A DNA stretch of 64,000 nucleotides. Source: Psychromarinibacter sediminicola. GTDB lineage: Bacteria > Pseudomonadota > Alphaproteobacteria > Rhodobacterales > Rhodobacteraceae. This document shows, in pieces, positions 8,599 to 17,647 of this stretch; position 1 is the first letter of the stretch, and the number at the start of each line of letters is the position of its first letter. The notes below the pieces were generated by a model, which saw only the letters and a list, made by a program, of their open reading frames with translations, was not told the origin of the DNA and did not search any database. The position numbers and the translations under genes were made by a program. Location of the stretch: positions 1 through 64,000 of the forward strand of contig NZ_JARGYC010000020.1 of assembly GCF_029168335.1 (NCBI RefSeq), read 5' to 3'.

Positions 8599-9969
8599 AT
8601 GCTGAGCAATTCCCTCGTCGAACTGGACCGCCGCCACCTCGTGCACCCGGTCTCTTCCTTCCGCGGCCACGAGGCGCGCGGCGTCCGCGTCCTGACCGGC
8701 GGGCAGGGCGCGACCGTGAGTGATGCGGAGGGGCGCAGGCTGATCGACGGCTTTGCCGGGCTCTGGTGCGTCAATGCCGGCTACGGACATGAAAGCGTCG
8801 TCGCCGCGGCGGCCGAGCAGATGCGCCAGCTGCCCTATGCGACCGGGTATTTCGACCTGGGCGCCGAGGCGCCGATCCTGCTGGCCGCCGCGCTGGCCGA
8901 GCGGTCGCCGGGCGATCTGGACCACGTCTATTTCACGCTCGGCGGGTCGGACGCGGTCGACAGCACGATCCGCTTCGTGCGCTACTACTGGCACGCCAGG
9001 GGCCAGCCGGACCGCGACCAGTTCATCTCGGTCGCGCAGGGCTATCACGGCTCGTCCTCGCTCGGCGCGGGGCTGACCGCGCTCCCGGCCTTTCATGACG
9101 GGTTCGGTCTGCCCTATCCGTGGCAGCACAAGATTTCGTCGCATTACACCTACCGCAATCCGGTTCGGGGCGACCAGGCGGTGATCGACGCCTCGGTGGC
9201 GGAACTCCGCGCGAAGATCGAGGAGATCGGGGCGGAGCGCGTCGCCGCCTTCTACGTGGAGCCGATCCAGGGCTCGGGCGGTGTGCTGGTGCCGCCGATG
9301 GGGTGGGTCAAGGCGATGCGCGAGGTCTGTGCCGAGTACGGCGTGCTATTCGTCGCCGACGAGGTCATCACCGGCTTCGGCCGGACCGGGCCGATCTTCG
9401 CCTGCGAGGAAGAGGGCATCGTGCCCGATCTCATGACCACCGCCAAGGGCCTGACCTCGGGCTATGTCCCGATGGGGGCGGTGTTTCTGAGCGACCATGT
9501 CTACGACACCATCGCCGACGGGGCGGGCGCGAAGGCGATCGGCCACGGCTTTACCTATTCCGCGCATCCGGTCTCGGCCGCCGTGGCGCTGGAGGTTCTG
9601 GCGCTCTACGAAGGCGGGCTTTTCGAGAACGGCCGGCGGATGGGCGCGCGGCTGATGGCCGGGCTGGAGGGGCTGCGCGATCATCCCCTGGTCGGCGACG
9701 TCCGCGGGCGCGGCATGCTGGCCGCGGTGGAACTGGTCGTGGACAAGGCCGAGAAGACACCGCTGCCCGCCTCGGTGCAGCCGGCGACGCGGCTCTTCGA
9801 CCGGGCCTGGGAGGAGGGGCTGATCCTGCGCGCCTTCGCGCAGGGCGTTCTGGGCTACGCGCCGCCGCTCTGCTGTACCGAGGACGAGATCGACGCTATC
9901 GTCGCACGCACGCGGCGCGTGCTGGACCGGACGCTCGAAGACGAGGATGTCCGGGCCGCCCTGGCCTGA
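8599..9969 (+). CDS. Class III PLP aminotransferase (omega-amino acid / putrescine-pyruvate type)
   Basis: 456 residues, typical of omega-amino acid:pyruvate transaminases. Features: FAGLWCVNAGYGH near the N-terminus, AQGYHGSS for PLP phosphate contacts, FVADEVITGFGRTG with the pyridine-nitrogen Asp, and TTAKGLTSGYVPMG with the Schiff-base lysine. GGAG precedes the ATG. The stop overlaps the next start (TGATG), so it is coupled to the 2-hydroxyacid dehydrogenase. A reasonable role is transfer of a terminal amine to pyruvate or glyoxylate; if glyoxylate is an acceptor or product, the next enzyme could reduce it. The substrate is not determined by sequence. Confidence 0.86.
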   Translation: MLSNSLVELDRRHLVHPVSSFRGHEARGVRVLTGGQGATVSDAEGRRLIDGFAGLWCVNAGYGHESVVAAAAEQMRQLPYATGYFDLGAEAPILLAAALAERSPGDLDHVYFTLGGSDAVDSTIRFVRYYWHARGQPDRDQFISVAQGYHGSSSLGAGLTALPAFHDGFGLPYPWQHKISSHYTYRNPVRGDQAVIDASVAELRAKIEEIGAERVAAFYVEPIQGSGGVLVPPMGWVKAMREVCAEYGVLFVADEVITGFGRTGPIFACEEEGIVPDLMTTAKGLTSGYVPMGAVFLSDHVYDTIADGAGAKAIGHGFTYSAHPVSAAVALEVLALYEGGLFENGRRMGARLMAGLEGLRDHPLVGDVRGRGMLAAVELVVDKAEKTPLPASVQPATRLFDRAWEEGLILRAFAQGVLGYAPPLCCTEDEIDAIVARTRRVLDRTLEDEDVRAALA

Positions 9970-10880
9970 TGACGCTGCTTTTTCTCTCCACCGCCGAGCG
10001 CGGCGCCGTCTGGCAGCGCGTCTTCGACGCGGCCGGCGAGCCGATCGTCATCGGGGAGGACGCGGTCGAGGACCGCGACGCGATCACGCATCTGCTGTGC
10101 TGGAACCCGCCCGCCGACCTGTCGCGCTATCCGAACCTGAAGGCGGTGATCTGCGCCGGGGCCGGCGTGGATCACCTGCCGCCGATGCCCGAGGGCGTGG
10201 TGCTGTCGCGCACCGTCGCGCCGGGCATTGAGGAGATGGTGCGCGACTGGACGGTGATGGCATCGCTCATGCTGCATCGCGACATGCCGGCCTATCTCGA
10301 TCAGGCGGCGCGCGGCGACTGGCAGGCGCGGCCGACCCGCCCGGCGCGGACGCGGCGCGTCGGGATCATGGGGACCGGGCGCATCGGCGCGCTGGTCGCC
10401 GAGAGCCTGCGCGACCTGGGTTTCCCGGTCGCGGGGCTGAGCCGCTCCGGCCGGCCGGTCGCAGGGATGGACATCTACGCGCCAGACCGGACGGAGACCT
10501 TCCTGGCGCGCAGCGATCTGCTGATCTGCCTGCTGCCGCTGACCGACGAGACCCGCGGGCTGATGGATGCGCGCTTCCTGTCGTGCCTGCCGCAGGGCGC
10601 GCTGCTGGTGCAGGCGGGACGCGGGGCACAGCTCGACCTCGACGCGCTGCGCGCCGCGCTGGACAGCGGGCAGGTCGCCGCCGCCGCGCTGGACGTGACG
10701 GAGCCGGAACCGCTGCCCGCCGACCACTGGGCCTGGCGCGATCCGCGCGTGATCGTGACGCCGCATGTCGCCGCGCTGACCAATCACGAGGAGGGCGCGC
10801 GCCACGCGCTCGCGGTGATCGAGGCCACGCGCCGCGGCGCGCCGGTTCCCGGCGGGGTCGATCCGGACAGGGGATACTGA
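9969..10880 (+). CDS. D-isomer-specific 2-hydroxyacid dehydrogenase (GhrA-like glyoxylate/hydroxypyruvate reductase)
   Basis: 303 residues, short like GhrA. The N-terminal part has AVICAGAGVDHLP, followed by the nucleotide-binding motif VGIMGTGRIGALVAESLRDLG and a Ser-Arg (LSRSGR) that favours NADPH. Catalytic Arg, Glu and His lie in VQAGRGAQLDLDALRAAL, LDVTEPEPLP and VIVTPHVAALT. The GC-rich gene starts within the stop of the aminotransferase. It probably reduces a 2-oxoacid made upstream. Other 2-hydroxyacid dehydrogenases of the family cannot be excluded. Confidence 0.85.
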   Translation: MTLLFLSTAERGAVWQRVFDAAGEPIVIGEDAVEDRDAITHLLCWNPPADLSRYPNLKAVICAGAGVDHLPPMPEGVVLSRTVAPGIEEMVRDWTVMASLMLHRDMPAYLDQAARGDWQARPTRPARTRRVGIMGTGRIGALVAESLRDLGFPVAGLSRSGRPVAGMDIYAPDRTETFLARSDLLICLLPLTDETRGLMDARFLSCLPQGALLVQAGRGAQLDLDALRAALDSGQVAAAALDVTEPEPLPADHWAWRDPRVIVTPHVAALTNHEEGARHALAVIEATRRGAPVPGGVDPDRGY

Positions 10881-11103
10881 GCGGCCGGCACCGGCACGCG
10901 CGATCTGCTGTCGGAAGGCCGAATAGAGAAGAAAATGCCGCCGGGTGCGGAGAGAATGGATCAAACGGACGCCCCATCGGCGTGATGCTGACGATACCGG
11001 GGAAGCGGCCGGCACGGGGATCAGCCCGCGCCGCTGGCGACGGGGCCGGCCGGACCGAACCGCGGAGCGAGCCGCGGCGCAACGCAGAAAGAGGAATGCC
11101 GCA

Positions 11104-11865
11104 TTGACGGATGCGACGACAGCACCAAGACCTCTGACCGACTTCGCCTATGTCAGCTTTGACGTCGTCGGCACGCTGATCGACTTCGAAGGGGCCATCA
11201 CGGCAGGGGTCTCGGCCATCGCCGCGACGGCGGGCGTCGAGGTCGACGGCGAGGCCGTTCTCGCGACCTATCGCGCCGCCCGCTACGAGCCCGACGCGCT
11301 GCGCTTTCCCGACGATCTCGGCCGCTGCTACGGCCGCATCGCCGCGGCGACGGGACTGCCCGACACGCCGGAAAACCGCCAGCACATGATCGACGCGGTG
11401 GGCGAGGCCGAGCCCTTCCCCGATTCCGCCGAGGCGCTGGCCCGGCTCAAGACGCGCTACCGCCTGATCGCCATGACCAATGCGCGCCGGTGGGCCTACG
11501 AGAAATACCAGGCGAAGCTCGGCTTTCCGTTCTGGGCGGGCTTCACCACCGACGAGACCGGCTGCGAGAAGCCCGACCCGGCGTTCTTCCGCCAGGTCTT
11601 TGCCCATGTCGAGGCGGCCGGCGGCGCGCAGCGGGACATCCTGCACGCGGCGCAGAGCCAGCATCACGACATCGGGATCTCGCGCGAACTGGGCATGACC
11701 AATGTCTGGATCCAGCGCCGCCACGCCCAGACGGGCTATGGCGGCACGATCGAACCGCAGGGCTTCACCGCGCCCGACTATCATTTCCGCTCCCTCGCGG
11801 AGTTCGCCGATGCCGCGGACCTGGCATCCCAGGCGGCGCAAGACCGCCATTTCCCAGCAAGCTAA
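11104..11865 (+). CDS. HAD-superfamily hydrolase (haloacid dehalogenase type II-like), TTG start
   Basis: About 253 residues. Motif I YVSFDVVGTLIDF carries the nucleophile Asp; motif II is LIAMTNARRW; the late loop LHAAQSQHHDIGISRELG corresponds to motif III. No ATG fits the conserved start. A TTG at 11104 with AGAGG about ten bases upstream is chosen; the frame is open to an ATG at 10945 but that leader is Arg-rich, noncoding-looking sequence. It is 22 bases upstream of the substrate-binding protein gene, so it may lead the transporter operon. It is the second HAD of this type in the block (the other at 5630-6295). The substrate is unknown. Confidence 0.75.
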   Translation: MTDATTAPRPLTDFAYVSFDVVGTLIDFEGAITAGVSAIAATAGVEVDGEAVLATYRAARYEPDALRFPDDLGRCYGRIAAATGLPDTPENRQHMIDAVGEAEPFPDSAEALARLKTRYRLIAMTNARRWAYEKYQAKLGFPFWAGFTTDETGCEKPDPAFFRQVFAHVEAAGGAQRDILHAAQSQHHDIGISRELGMTNVWIQRRHAQTGYGGTIEPQGFTAPDYHFRSLAEFADAADLASQAAQDRHFPAS

Positions 11866-11887
11866 CCGTTCCGACAAGGAGGAACCG

Positions 11888-13498
11888 ATGACGAAGAATC
11901 CGACAAACTGGACCGGCCGCGACGACGCGATGGTCGAAGACATGATCCGCCGAGGGGCGACCCGCCGCGACCTGCTGCGGATGCTGATGGCATCCGGTGC
12001 GGGCCTTGCGGCCGGCGGCTCGGTCCTGATGCGCGCCACCGAGGCCGTGGCGCAGACGCCCGTCAGCGGCGGCTCGCTGCGCGCGGCCGGCTGGTCCACG
12101 TCGACCGCCGACACGCTCGACCCGGCGAAGGCGACGCTCTCGACCGACTACGTGCGCTGCTGCTCGATCTACAACCGCCTGACCTTCCTCAACGAGGCGG
12201 GCGAGGTGGAGATGGAACTGGCCGAGGAGATCGCCTCGGACGACGCGAAGACCTGGCAGGTCACGCTGAGGGACGGCATCACCTTCCACGACGGAAAGCC
12301 GCTGACCTCCGCCGACGTCGTCTTCTCGCTCCAGCGCCATCTCGACCCGGCCGTCGGCTCGAAGGTGAACTCCATCGCGTCGCAGATGTCCGAGATATCG
12401 GCCGTCGACGACAAGACGGTGAAGATCGTGCTCTCGTCGGCCAATGCCGACCTGCCCACGATCCTCGCGCTGCACCACTTCATGATCGTCGCCGACGGCA
12501 CCACGGATTTCTCCAAGGGCAACGGGACCGGCGCCTTCATCATGGAGGTCTTCGAGCCCGGCGTGCGCTCTGTCGTCGTGAAGAACCCGAACTACTGGAA
12601 GCCCGAGGGCCCCTATCTCGACAGCCTCGAATTCGTCGCGATCTCGGACGACAGCGCGCGGGTCAACGCGCTGCTCTCGGGCGACATCGACTATGCGGGG
12701 TCGGTCGGCGCGCGCTCGATGCGGCTGCTCAAGGGCCAGGACTCGGTGGAAACCGCGGTCAGCACCTCGGGCAACTACACCAACCTCAACATGCGGCTCG
12801 ACCTGCATCCCGGCGACAAGGCCGGCTTTGTCGAGGGGATGAAGTACCTGCTGAACCGCGAGGCGATCCAGCAATCCGCCTTCCGCGGCCTGGCCGAGAT
12901 CGGCAACGACCAGCCGGTGCCGCCGTCGAACCGCTACCACAACCCCAACCTCAAGGCGCGGGACTACGATCCCGAGCGCGCCAAGGCGCTGTTCGAGACG
13001 GCCGGCCTTGTGGGCACCGAGATCCCGCTGGTGGCGTCCGACGCCGCGAACGCCTCGGTGGACATGGCGACCATCCTGCAGCAGGCGGGCCGCGAGATCG
13101 GCATGAACTTCAAGGTCGATCGCGTTCCCTCGGACGGCTACTGGTCGAACTACTGGCTGAAGGCGCCCGTGCATTTCGGCAACATCAACCCGCGGCCGAC
13201 GCCGGACATCCTGTTCTCGCTGCTCTACGCCTCGGATGCGCCCTGGAACGAGAGCCAGTACAAGTCGGAGAAGTTCGACGCCATGCTGATCGAGGCGCGC
13301 GCCTCGCTCGACGAGGAGAAGCGCACGGCGATCTATTGGGAGATGCAGGAGATAGTCGCCGACGACGCGGGCACCGCGATCCCCGTCTACATCTCCAACG
13401 TCGACGCGCATACCACCAAGATGCACGGCCTGAAGTCGAACCCGCTGGGCAACATGATGGGCTACGCATTCGCCGAATACGTCTGGCTCGAAAGCTGA
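11888..13498 (+). CDS. ABC transporter substrate-binding protein, family 5 (dipeptide/opine type)
   Basis: 536 residues. The N-terminus has a twin-arginine export signal (RRGATRRDLLRMLMASGAG, then a hydrophobic stretch ending AVAQTPVSGG), so the mature protein is periplasmic. The family 5 body shows TFHDGKPLTSADVVFSLQRH, the hallmark of DppA/OppA-like proteins, and ends with the usual helical region. A very strong Shine-Dalgarno (AGGAGG) sits just before the ATG. Two permeases and a fused ATPase follow, separated by an intrinsic hairpin that should leave this gene more expressed than the membrane parts. Ligands of this family include dipeptides, opines, glutathione and nickel; the catabolic context favours an opine- or amino-acid-like compound. 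Confidence 0.9.
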   Translation: MTKNPTNWTGRDDAMVEDMIRRGATRRDLLRMLMASGAGLAAGGSVLMRATEAVAQTPVSGGSLRAAGWSTSTADTLDPAKATLSTDYVRCCSIYNRLTFLNEAGEVEMELAEEIASDDAKTWQVTLRDGITFHDGKPLTSADVVFSLQRHLDPAVGSKVNSIASQMSEISAVDDKTVKIVLSSANADLPTILALHHFMIVADGTTDFSKGNGTGAFIMEVFEPGVRSVVVKNPNYWKPEGPYLDSLEFVAISDDSARVNALLSGDIDYAGSVGARSMRLLKGQDSVETAVSTSGNYTNLNMRLDLHPGDKAGFVEGMKYLLNREAIQQSAFRGLAEIGNDQPVPPSNRYHNPNLKARDYDPERAKALFETAGLVGTEIPLVASDAANASVDMATILQQAGREIGMNFKVDRVPSDGYWSNYWLKAPVHFGNINPRPTPDILFSLLYASDAPWNESQYKSEKFDAMLIEARASLDEEKRTAIYWEMQEIVADDAGTAIPVYISNVDAHTTKMHGLKSNPLGNMMGYAFAEYVWLES

Positions 13499-13508
13499 TA
13501 GGCTGAAC

Positions 13509-13544
13509 GGACGGGCCGCGCAGGTCGCGGCCCGTCCCTTTTTT
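13509..13544 (+). terminator. Intrinsic terminator/attenuator between binding protein and permease genes
   Basis: Perfect 12-bp stem (13509-13520 with 13526-13537), a 5-base loop, and six T residues at 13539-13544. It starts ten bases after the binding-protein stop and lies inside the transporter operon, so it probably works as a partial terminator setting a high ratio of binding protein to membrane components. Confidence 0.88.
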
Positions 13545-13567
13545 GACTCCTGTCCGACGAGGTCTTC

Positions 13568-14527
13568 TTGTCTGCCTCCCTCGCCACATGGATCCTGGTC
13601 GCGCAACGTCTGGCCATCGCGCTATTGACGCTGGTGATCGTCTCCTTCGCGGTCTTCTTCGCGACCGAAATGCTGCCGGGCGACGTGGCCCAGATCCTGC
13701 TCGGCCAGGCCGCCACGCCCGAGGCGGTGGCGGGCTTGCGCGAGGCGATGGGGCTGGACGAGCCGGCGCTGCTGCGCTTCCTGGGCTGGATGCGCGGGCT
13801 GGTCAGCGGCGATTTCGGCACCTCCTATGTCAACGACATGCCGGTCGCCGAGCTGATCGGCGACAGGCTGATAAATTCGCTGCGGCTGGCCGGGGTGACG
13901 ACGGCGGTGTCGGTGCCGGTGTCGCTGGTCCTCGGCATCGGGGCCGCGATGTGGCGCGGCTCGTTCTTCGACCGGACGGTGTCGATCCTCACCATCTCGG
14001 TTATCTCGGTCCCCGAATTCATGGTCGCGACCCTGGCGGTGCTGATCTTCGCGGTCTGGCTCGGTTGGCTGCCGGCGCTCAGCTACGGTGCGGACACGGG
14101 CTCTCTGGCCGCGATGCTCAAGGCCTACGCGATGCCGGTGATCTCGCTCTCCTTCGTCATCTCGGCGCAGATGATCCGCATGACCCGCGCCGCGGTGATC
14201 GAGACGATCAACACGCCCTATGTCGAGATGGCGCTGCTGAAGGGCGCCGGCCGCGTCCGGATGGTGCTGGTACACGCGCTGCCCAACGCGCTGGGGCCCA
14301 TCGCCAACGCGGTCGCCCTGTCGCTGAGCTATCTCGTCGGCGGCGTCATCATCGTCGAGACGATCTTCAACTATCCCGGCGTGGCCAAGCTGATGGTCGA
14401 CGCCGTCGCCACCCGCGACCTGCCGCTGATCCAGTCCTGCGCGATGATCTTCTGCGTCAGCTATCTGACGCTGATCACGCTGGCGGACCTGATGGCCATT
14501 CTGTCGAACCCGAGGCTGCGCCGCTGA
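13568..14527 (+). CDS. ABC transporter permease, DppB/OppB type
   Basis: 319 residues with about six hydrophobic segments. The first (about residues 10-30) is followed by the periplasmic loop that contains LPGDVAQILLGQAATPEAVAGLREAMGLD, cut here for length, typical of OppB-type proteins. The EAA-like cytoplasmic loop is seen as YVEMALLKGAGRVRMVLVHALPNALGP. A TTG start is used; no ATG is available near the family N-terminus. The stop overlaps the next start (TGATG). It forms the inner-membrane channel with the protein encoded next. Confidence 0.87.
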   Translation: MSASLATWILVAQRLAIALLTLVIVSFAVFFATEMLPGDVAQILLGQAATPEAVAGLREAMGLDEPALLRFLGWMRGLVSGDFGTSYVNDMPVAELIGDRLINSLRLAGVTTAVSVPVSLVLGIGAAMWRGSFFDRTVSILTISVISVPEFMVATLAVLIFAVWLGWLPALSYGADTGSLAAMLKAYAMPVISLSFVISAQMIRMTRAAVIETINTPYVEMALLKGAGRVRMVLVHALPNALGPIANAVALSLSYLVGGVIIVETIFNYPGVAKLMVDAVATRDLPLIQSCAMIFCVSYLTLITLADLMAILSNPRLRR

Positions 14528-15393
14528 TGAAAGCCGTTTCCCGCCCCTCCCGCTCCGGCGACCCGGCCACCCCGCCGCGCCGCGCCGGCTATTCCTTCAA
14601 CTGGGTCGGACGCATCGGCCTCGGGGTCATCCTGTTCTGGGGCCTCGTCGCGATATTCGGGCCGGCGCTGGCGCCCTATCCGCCGGGCGAGATCGTCGAC
14701 TGGGACTACTTCTCGCCGATGTCCGCGGACTACTGGCTCGGCACCGACTATCTCGGGCGCGACATGTTCTCGCGCATCCTGATGGGCGCGCGATACACCG
14801 TCGGCATCGCGCTGGTGGCGGTCACCCTGGCCTGCACCGGGGGCGTTGTCCTGGGGATGGTGGCGGCGGTGATCGGCGGCTGGTTCGACATGATCCTGTC
14901 GCGGCTGCTCGACGCCTTCAACGGCATCCCGTCGCTCTTGTTCGGCCTCGTCGCGGTGGCGGCGGTCGGGTCCTCGATCCCCGTGCTGGTGCTGACCCTG
15001 GCGGCGATCTACCTGCCCGGCTCCTACCGCTTCGCCCGCGCGCTGGCGGTGAACATCAACACGATGGATTTCGTCACCGTCGCCCGCGCCCGCGGCGAGG
15101 GGACGCCCTATCTGATCGCGCGCGAGATCTTTCCTAATATCCTCGGCCCGGTTCTGGCCGATCTGGGTCTGCGCTTCGTGTTCATCGTGCTGGTGCTGTC
15201 CGGCCTGTCCTTCCTCGGGCTGGGGGTGCAGCCGCCCAATGCGGACTGGGGCGCGCTCGTGCGCGAGAATATCGAGGGCCTGTCGCTGGGCGCGCCGGCG
15301 GTCATCTTCCCGTCGATCACCATCGCGACGCTGACGATTTCGGTCAACATGTTCATCGACAACCTGCCCACCAAGATCCGCGACAGGAGCTGA
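14527..15393 (+). CDS. ABC transporter permease, DppC/OppC type
   Basis: 288 residues. It begins with a Pro/Arg-rich cytoplasmic tail, then a membrane segment and the family motif YWLGTDYLGRDMFSRILMGAR. The EAA loop FVTVARARGEGTPYLIAREIFPN is present, and the ending SFLGLGVQPPNADWGALV is characteristic of DppC. The start overlaps the stop of the first permease. It is the second half of the channel of the family 5 importer. Confidence 0.9.
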   Translation: MKAVSRPSRSGDPATPPRRAGYSFNWVGRIGLGVILFWGLVAIFGPALAPYPPGEIVDWDYFSPMSADYWLGTDYLGRDMFSRILMGARYTVGIALVAVTLACTGGVVLGMVAAVIGGWFDMILSRLLDAFNGIPSLLFGLVAVAAVGSSIPVLVLTLAAIYLPGSYRFARALAVNINTMDFVTVARARGEGTPYLIAREIFPNILGPVLADLGLRFVFIVLVLSGLSFLGLGVQPPNADWGALVRENIEGLSLGAPAVIFPSITIATLTISVNMFIDNLPTKIRDRS

Positions 15394-15396
15394 GCC

Positions 15397-17061
15397 GTGA
15401 CCAAGCAAAGCCTCGTCTCCGTCCGGGACCTGCATATCGGCGCGATCACCGATTCCGGCCGCGAGGTCGAGATCATCAAGGGCGTGAACTTCGAGATCGC
15501 CCCGGGCGAGATCGTCGCGCTGATCGGCGAGTCCGGGTCGGGTAAGACGACCATCGCGCTGTCGCTGATGGGCCACGCCCGGCCCGGCTGCAGCATCCAC
15601 GCGGGCACGATCCGCCTGGGCGAGCACGACGTCACCGCCATGTCCGAGCGGCGGCGCGCGGATATTCGCGGCACCGAGGTGTCCTATGTCCCGCAATCCG
15701 CCGCCGCCGCCTTCAACCCCAGCAAGCGGATCATGGATCAGGTCATCGAGGTGACGGCGATCCACAACCTGCCGAACCGCTCCGGAGCCGAGGCGCGGGC
15801 GGTCGAGCTGTTCCGCGCCCTCGCGCTGCCGTCGCCCGAGACCATCGGCCAGCGCTACCCGCACCAGGTGTCGGGCGGCCAGCTCCAGCGGCTCTCGGCC
15901 GCGATGGCGCTGATCGGCGACCCGAAGCTGGTGATCTTCGACGAGCCGACCACCGCGCTCGACGTGACCACCCAGATCGAGGTGCTGCGCGCGTTCCGCT
16001 CCGTCATGGAAAAGTCCGACATGGCGGGGGTCTATGTGACCCACGATCTCGCGGTGGTGGCGCAGATCGCCGACCGGATCATCGTGCTGAAGGGCGGCGA
16101 GATCCAGGAAGAAGGCACCACCGAGCAGATCGTCAACGCGCCGCGGCATCCCTACACAAAGGAACTGCTCGCCGCCTTCGATCCGGTGCCGCACGAAGCG
16201 ATCGCCACCGCGGACGGACCCGACCGGGCGCCGCTGCTGGAGGTCGACCGGCTGTCCGCCGGCTACGGGTCGATGCGCGGCGGGGAGCCGACCGCGAAGA
16301 TCCTCGACGATATCAGCTTCACCCTCGAACGCGGGCGCAATCTGGGTGTGGTGGGCGAATCCGGCTCGGGAAAGTCGACGCTCGCCCGCGCGATCGCCGG
16401 GATCCTGCCGCCCTATCGCGGCGAGGTGCTGGTCAATGGCGTCGCGTTGCCCGCAAGCCTCGGCCAGCGGTCGAAGGAGCAGCTGCGCCAGGCGCAGATC
16501 GTCTTCCAGCTCGCCGATACCGCGCTGAACCCGGCGCAGCCCATCGAGACGATCCTCGGCCGGCCGCTGACCTTTTATCACGGGATCAAGGGCCGCGCGC
16601 GCGAGAAGCGGGTGATCGAGCTTCTGGACATGGTGCAGCTACCGGCCGCCCTGCGTCACCGCCTGCCGATGGAGCTCTCGGGCGGTCAGAAACAGCGCGT
16701 GAACCTTGCCCGCGCGCTGGGGGCCGAGCCGCAGCTGATCCTGTGCGACGAGATCACCTCGGCGTTGGATACCGTCGTCGCCGCGGCGATCCTCGAACTG
16801 CTGAAGGAGCTTCAGCGCGAACTAAGCCTCAGCTACATGTTCATCAGCCACGACCTGTCCACGGTCGAGGCGATCTGCGACGACGTGCTGGTGATGTACA
16901 AGGGCGAGATCGTCGAACGCCTGCCCGCCGCCACGATGAGCACCGAGGCGCAGCATCCCTATTCCAAGCTGCTCGTCTCGTCGGTGCCGAAGCTCGACAC
17001 CGGCTGGCTGGCGGGGCTGGAGCAGGATCCCGAGCTGATCGCGCGCTTTGCCAACCGCTGA
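15397..17061 (+). CDS. Fused ABC ATPase for the family 5 importer (DppD-DppF in one chain)
   Basis: 554 residues containing two complete nucleotide-binding domains. Domain 1: Walker A IGESGSGKTT, signature VSGGQLQRLSAAMAL, Walker B LVIFDEPTTALD, switch VTHDLAVV. Domain 2: Walker A VGESGSGKST, signature [15 protein letters not shown], Walker B LILCDEITSALD, switch ISHDLSTV. The GTG start at 15397 has AGGAG upstream and lies three bases after the second permease. In most systems these are two genes; the fusion is a known variant. The second Walker B has Ile instead of the usual Pro after the catalytic Glu. Confidence 0.93.
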   Translation: MTKQSLVSVRDLHIGAITDSGREVEIIKGVNFEIAPGEIVALIGESGSGKTTIALSLMGHARPGCSIHAGTIRLGEHDVTAMSERRRADIRGTEVSYVPQSAAAAFNPSKRIMDQVIEVTAIHNLPNRSGAEARAVELFRALALPSPETIGQRYPHQVSGGQLQRLSAAMALIGDPKLVIFDEPTTALDVTTQIEVLRAFRSVMEKSDMAGVYVTHDLAVVAQIADRIIVLKGGEIQEEGTTEQIVNAPRHPYTKELLAAFDPVPHEAIATADGPDRAPLLEVDRLSAGYGSMRGGEPTAKILDDISFTLERGRNLGVVGESGSGKSTLARAIAGILPPYRGEVLVNGVALPASLGQRSKEQLRQAQIVFQLADTALNPAQPIETILGRPLTFYHGIKGRAREKRVIELLDMVQLPAALRHRLPMELSGGQKQRVNLARALGAEPQLILCDEITSALDTVVAAAILELLKELQRELSLSYMFISHDLSTVEAICDDVLVMYKGEIVERLPAATMSTEAQHPYSKLLVSSVPKLDTGWLAGLEQDPELIARFANR

Positions 17062-17070
17062 CGGCGCGGC

Positions 17071-17580
17071 TCAGACCTTGTCGGCGAACAGACGGCTGAG
17101 CGGGATCTGCGTCTTGGCGAAGGCCGTCTTCATCACGACGAAGCTGAAATACTTGTCGATTCCCGCCTCGTCGCGGTCGATCAGCGCCTCCAGGATGTTC
17201 TGGTAATCGGCGATGCTGCTGCAGACGAACTTGGCCAGATAGTCGTAGCCGCCCGAGACCAGGTGGCATTCGACGCAGGAATCCACCTTCTCCAGCGCCT
17301 CCTGGAAGCGGGCGAAGTCGATCTGCCGGTGGTTCTTGAGCGTGAACTCGGTGAAGACGGTCAAGGTCTCGCCCAGCTTCGGCACGTCGATCAGCGCGCT
17401 GTAGCCGGTGATGTAGCCGGCCTTCTGCAGCTTCTTCACGCGCATCAGGCAGGGCGAGGGCGACAGAGCCACCCGGTCGGCAAGCTCGACATTGGTGATC
17501 CGGCCGTTGCGCTGCAACTCGGCGAGGATCTTCAGGTCGATGCGGTCGAGTTTGTGGGGGGTGGCGGCCATGGGCGTCAT
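17071..17580 (-). CDS. Lrp/AsnC-family transcriptional regulator
   Basis: 169 residues. N-terminal winged helix-turn-helix (LDRIDLKILAELQRNGRITNVELADRVALSPSPCLMRV, split here only for description) followed by the AsnC effector-binding domain with the FARFQEALEKVDSCVECHLVSG and YDYLAKFVC segments. Starts at 17580 or four residues later (MAATPHK). It is convergent with the transporter operon, ten bases away, and divergent from the DAO oxidase at 17730. Lrp-type proteins sense amino acids; this one most likely controls itself and the divergent oxidase, perhaps also the transporter. Confidence 0.9.
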   Translation of the reverse strand: MTPMAATPHKLDRIDLKILAELQRNGRITNVELADRVALSPSPCLMRVKKLQKAGYITGYSALIDVPKLGETLTVFTEFTLKNHRQIDFARFQEALEKVDSCVECHLVSGGYDYLAKFVCSSIADYQNILEALIDRDEAGIDKYFSFVVMKTAFAKTQIPLSRLFADKV

Positions 17581-17625
17581 GTCCAGTGTTTCGGGGTGGC
17601 ACAGTCAGAAATGGCGTGGCACCGG

Positions 17626-17647
17626 CCTGTCAATCTCTTTCGACAGG
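17626..17647. promoter_or_regulatory. Inverted repeat between lrp-like and oxidase genes (candidate operator)
   Basis: CCTGTC at 17626-17631 and its exact complement GACAGG at 17642-17647, ten bases apart, in the 149-base divergent region. Imperfect direct repeats GGCGCCGCTA / GTGCCGCCGCTA follow closer to the oxidase start. Arms this short can occur by chance; assignment to the Lrp-family protein is inference from position. Confidence 0.35.

Noticed and set aside
11104-11865. Reading the HAD protein (and the one at 5630) as confirmed haloacid dehalogenases
   Set aside because: Only the general HAD motifs can be seen; family members with other activities share them, and no halogenated-compound genes are nearby.
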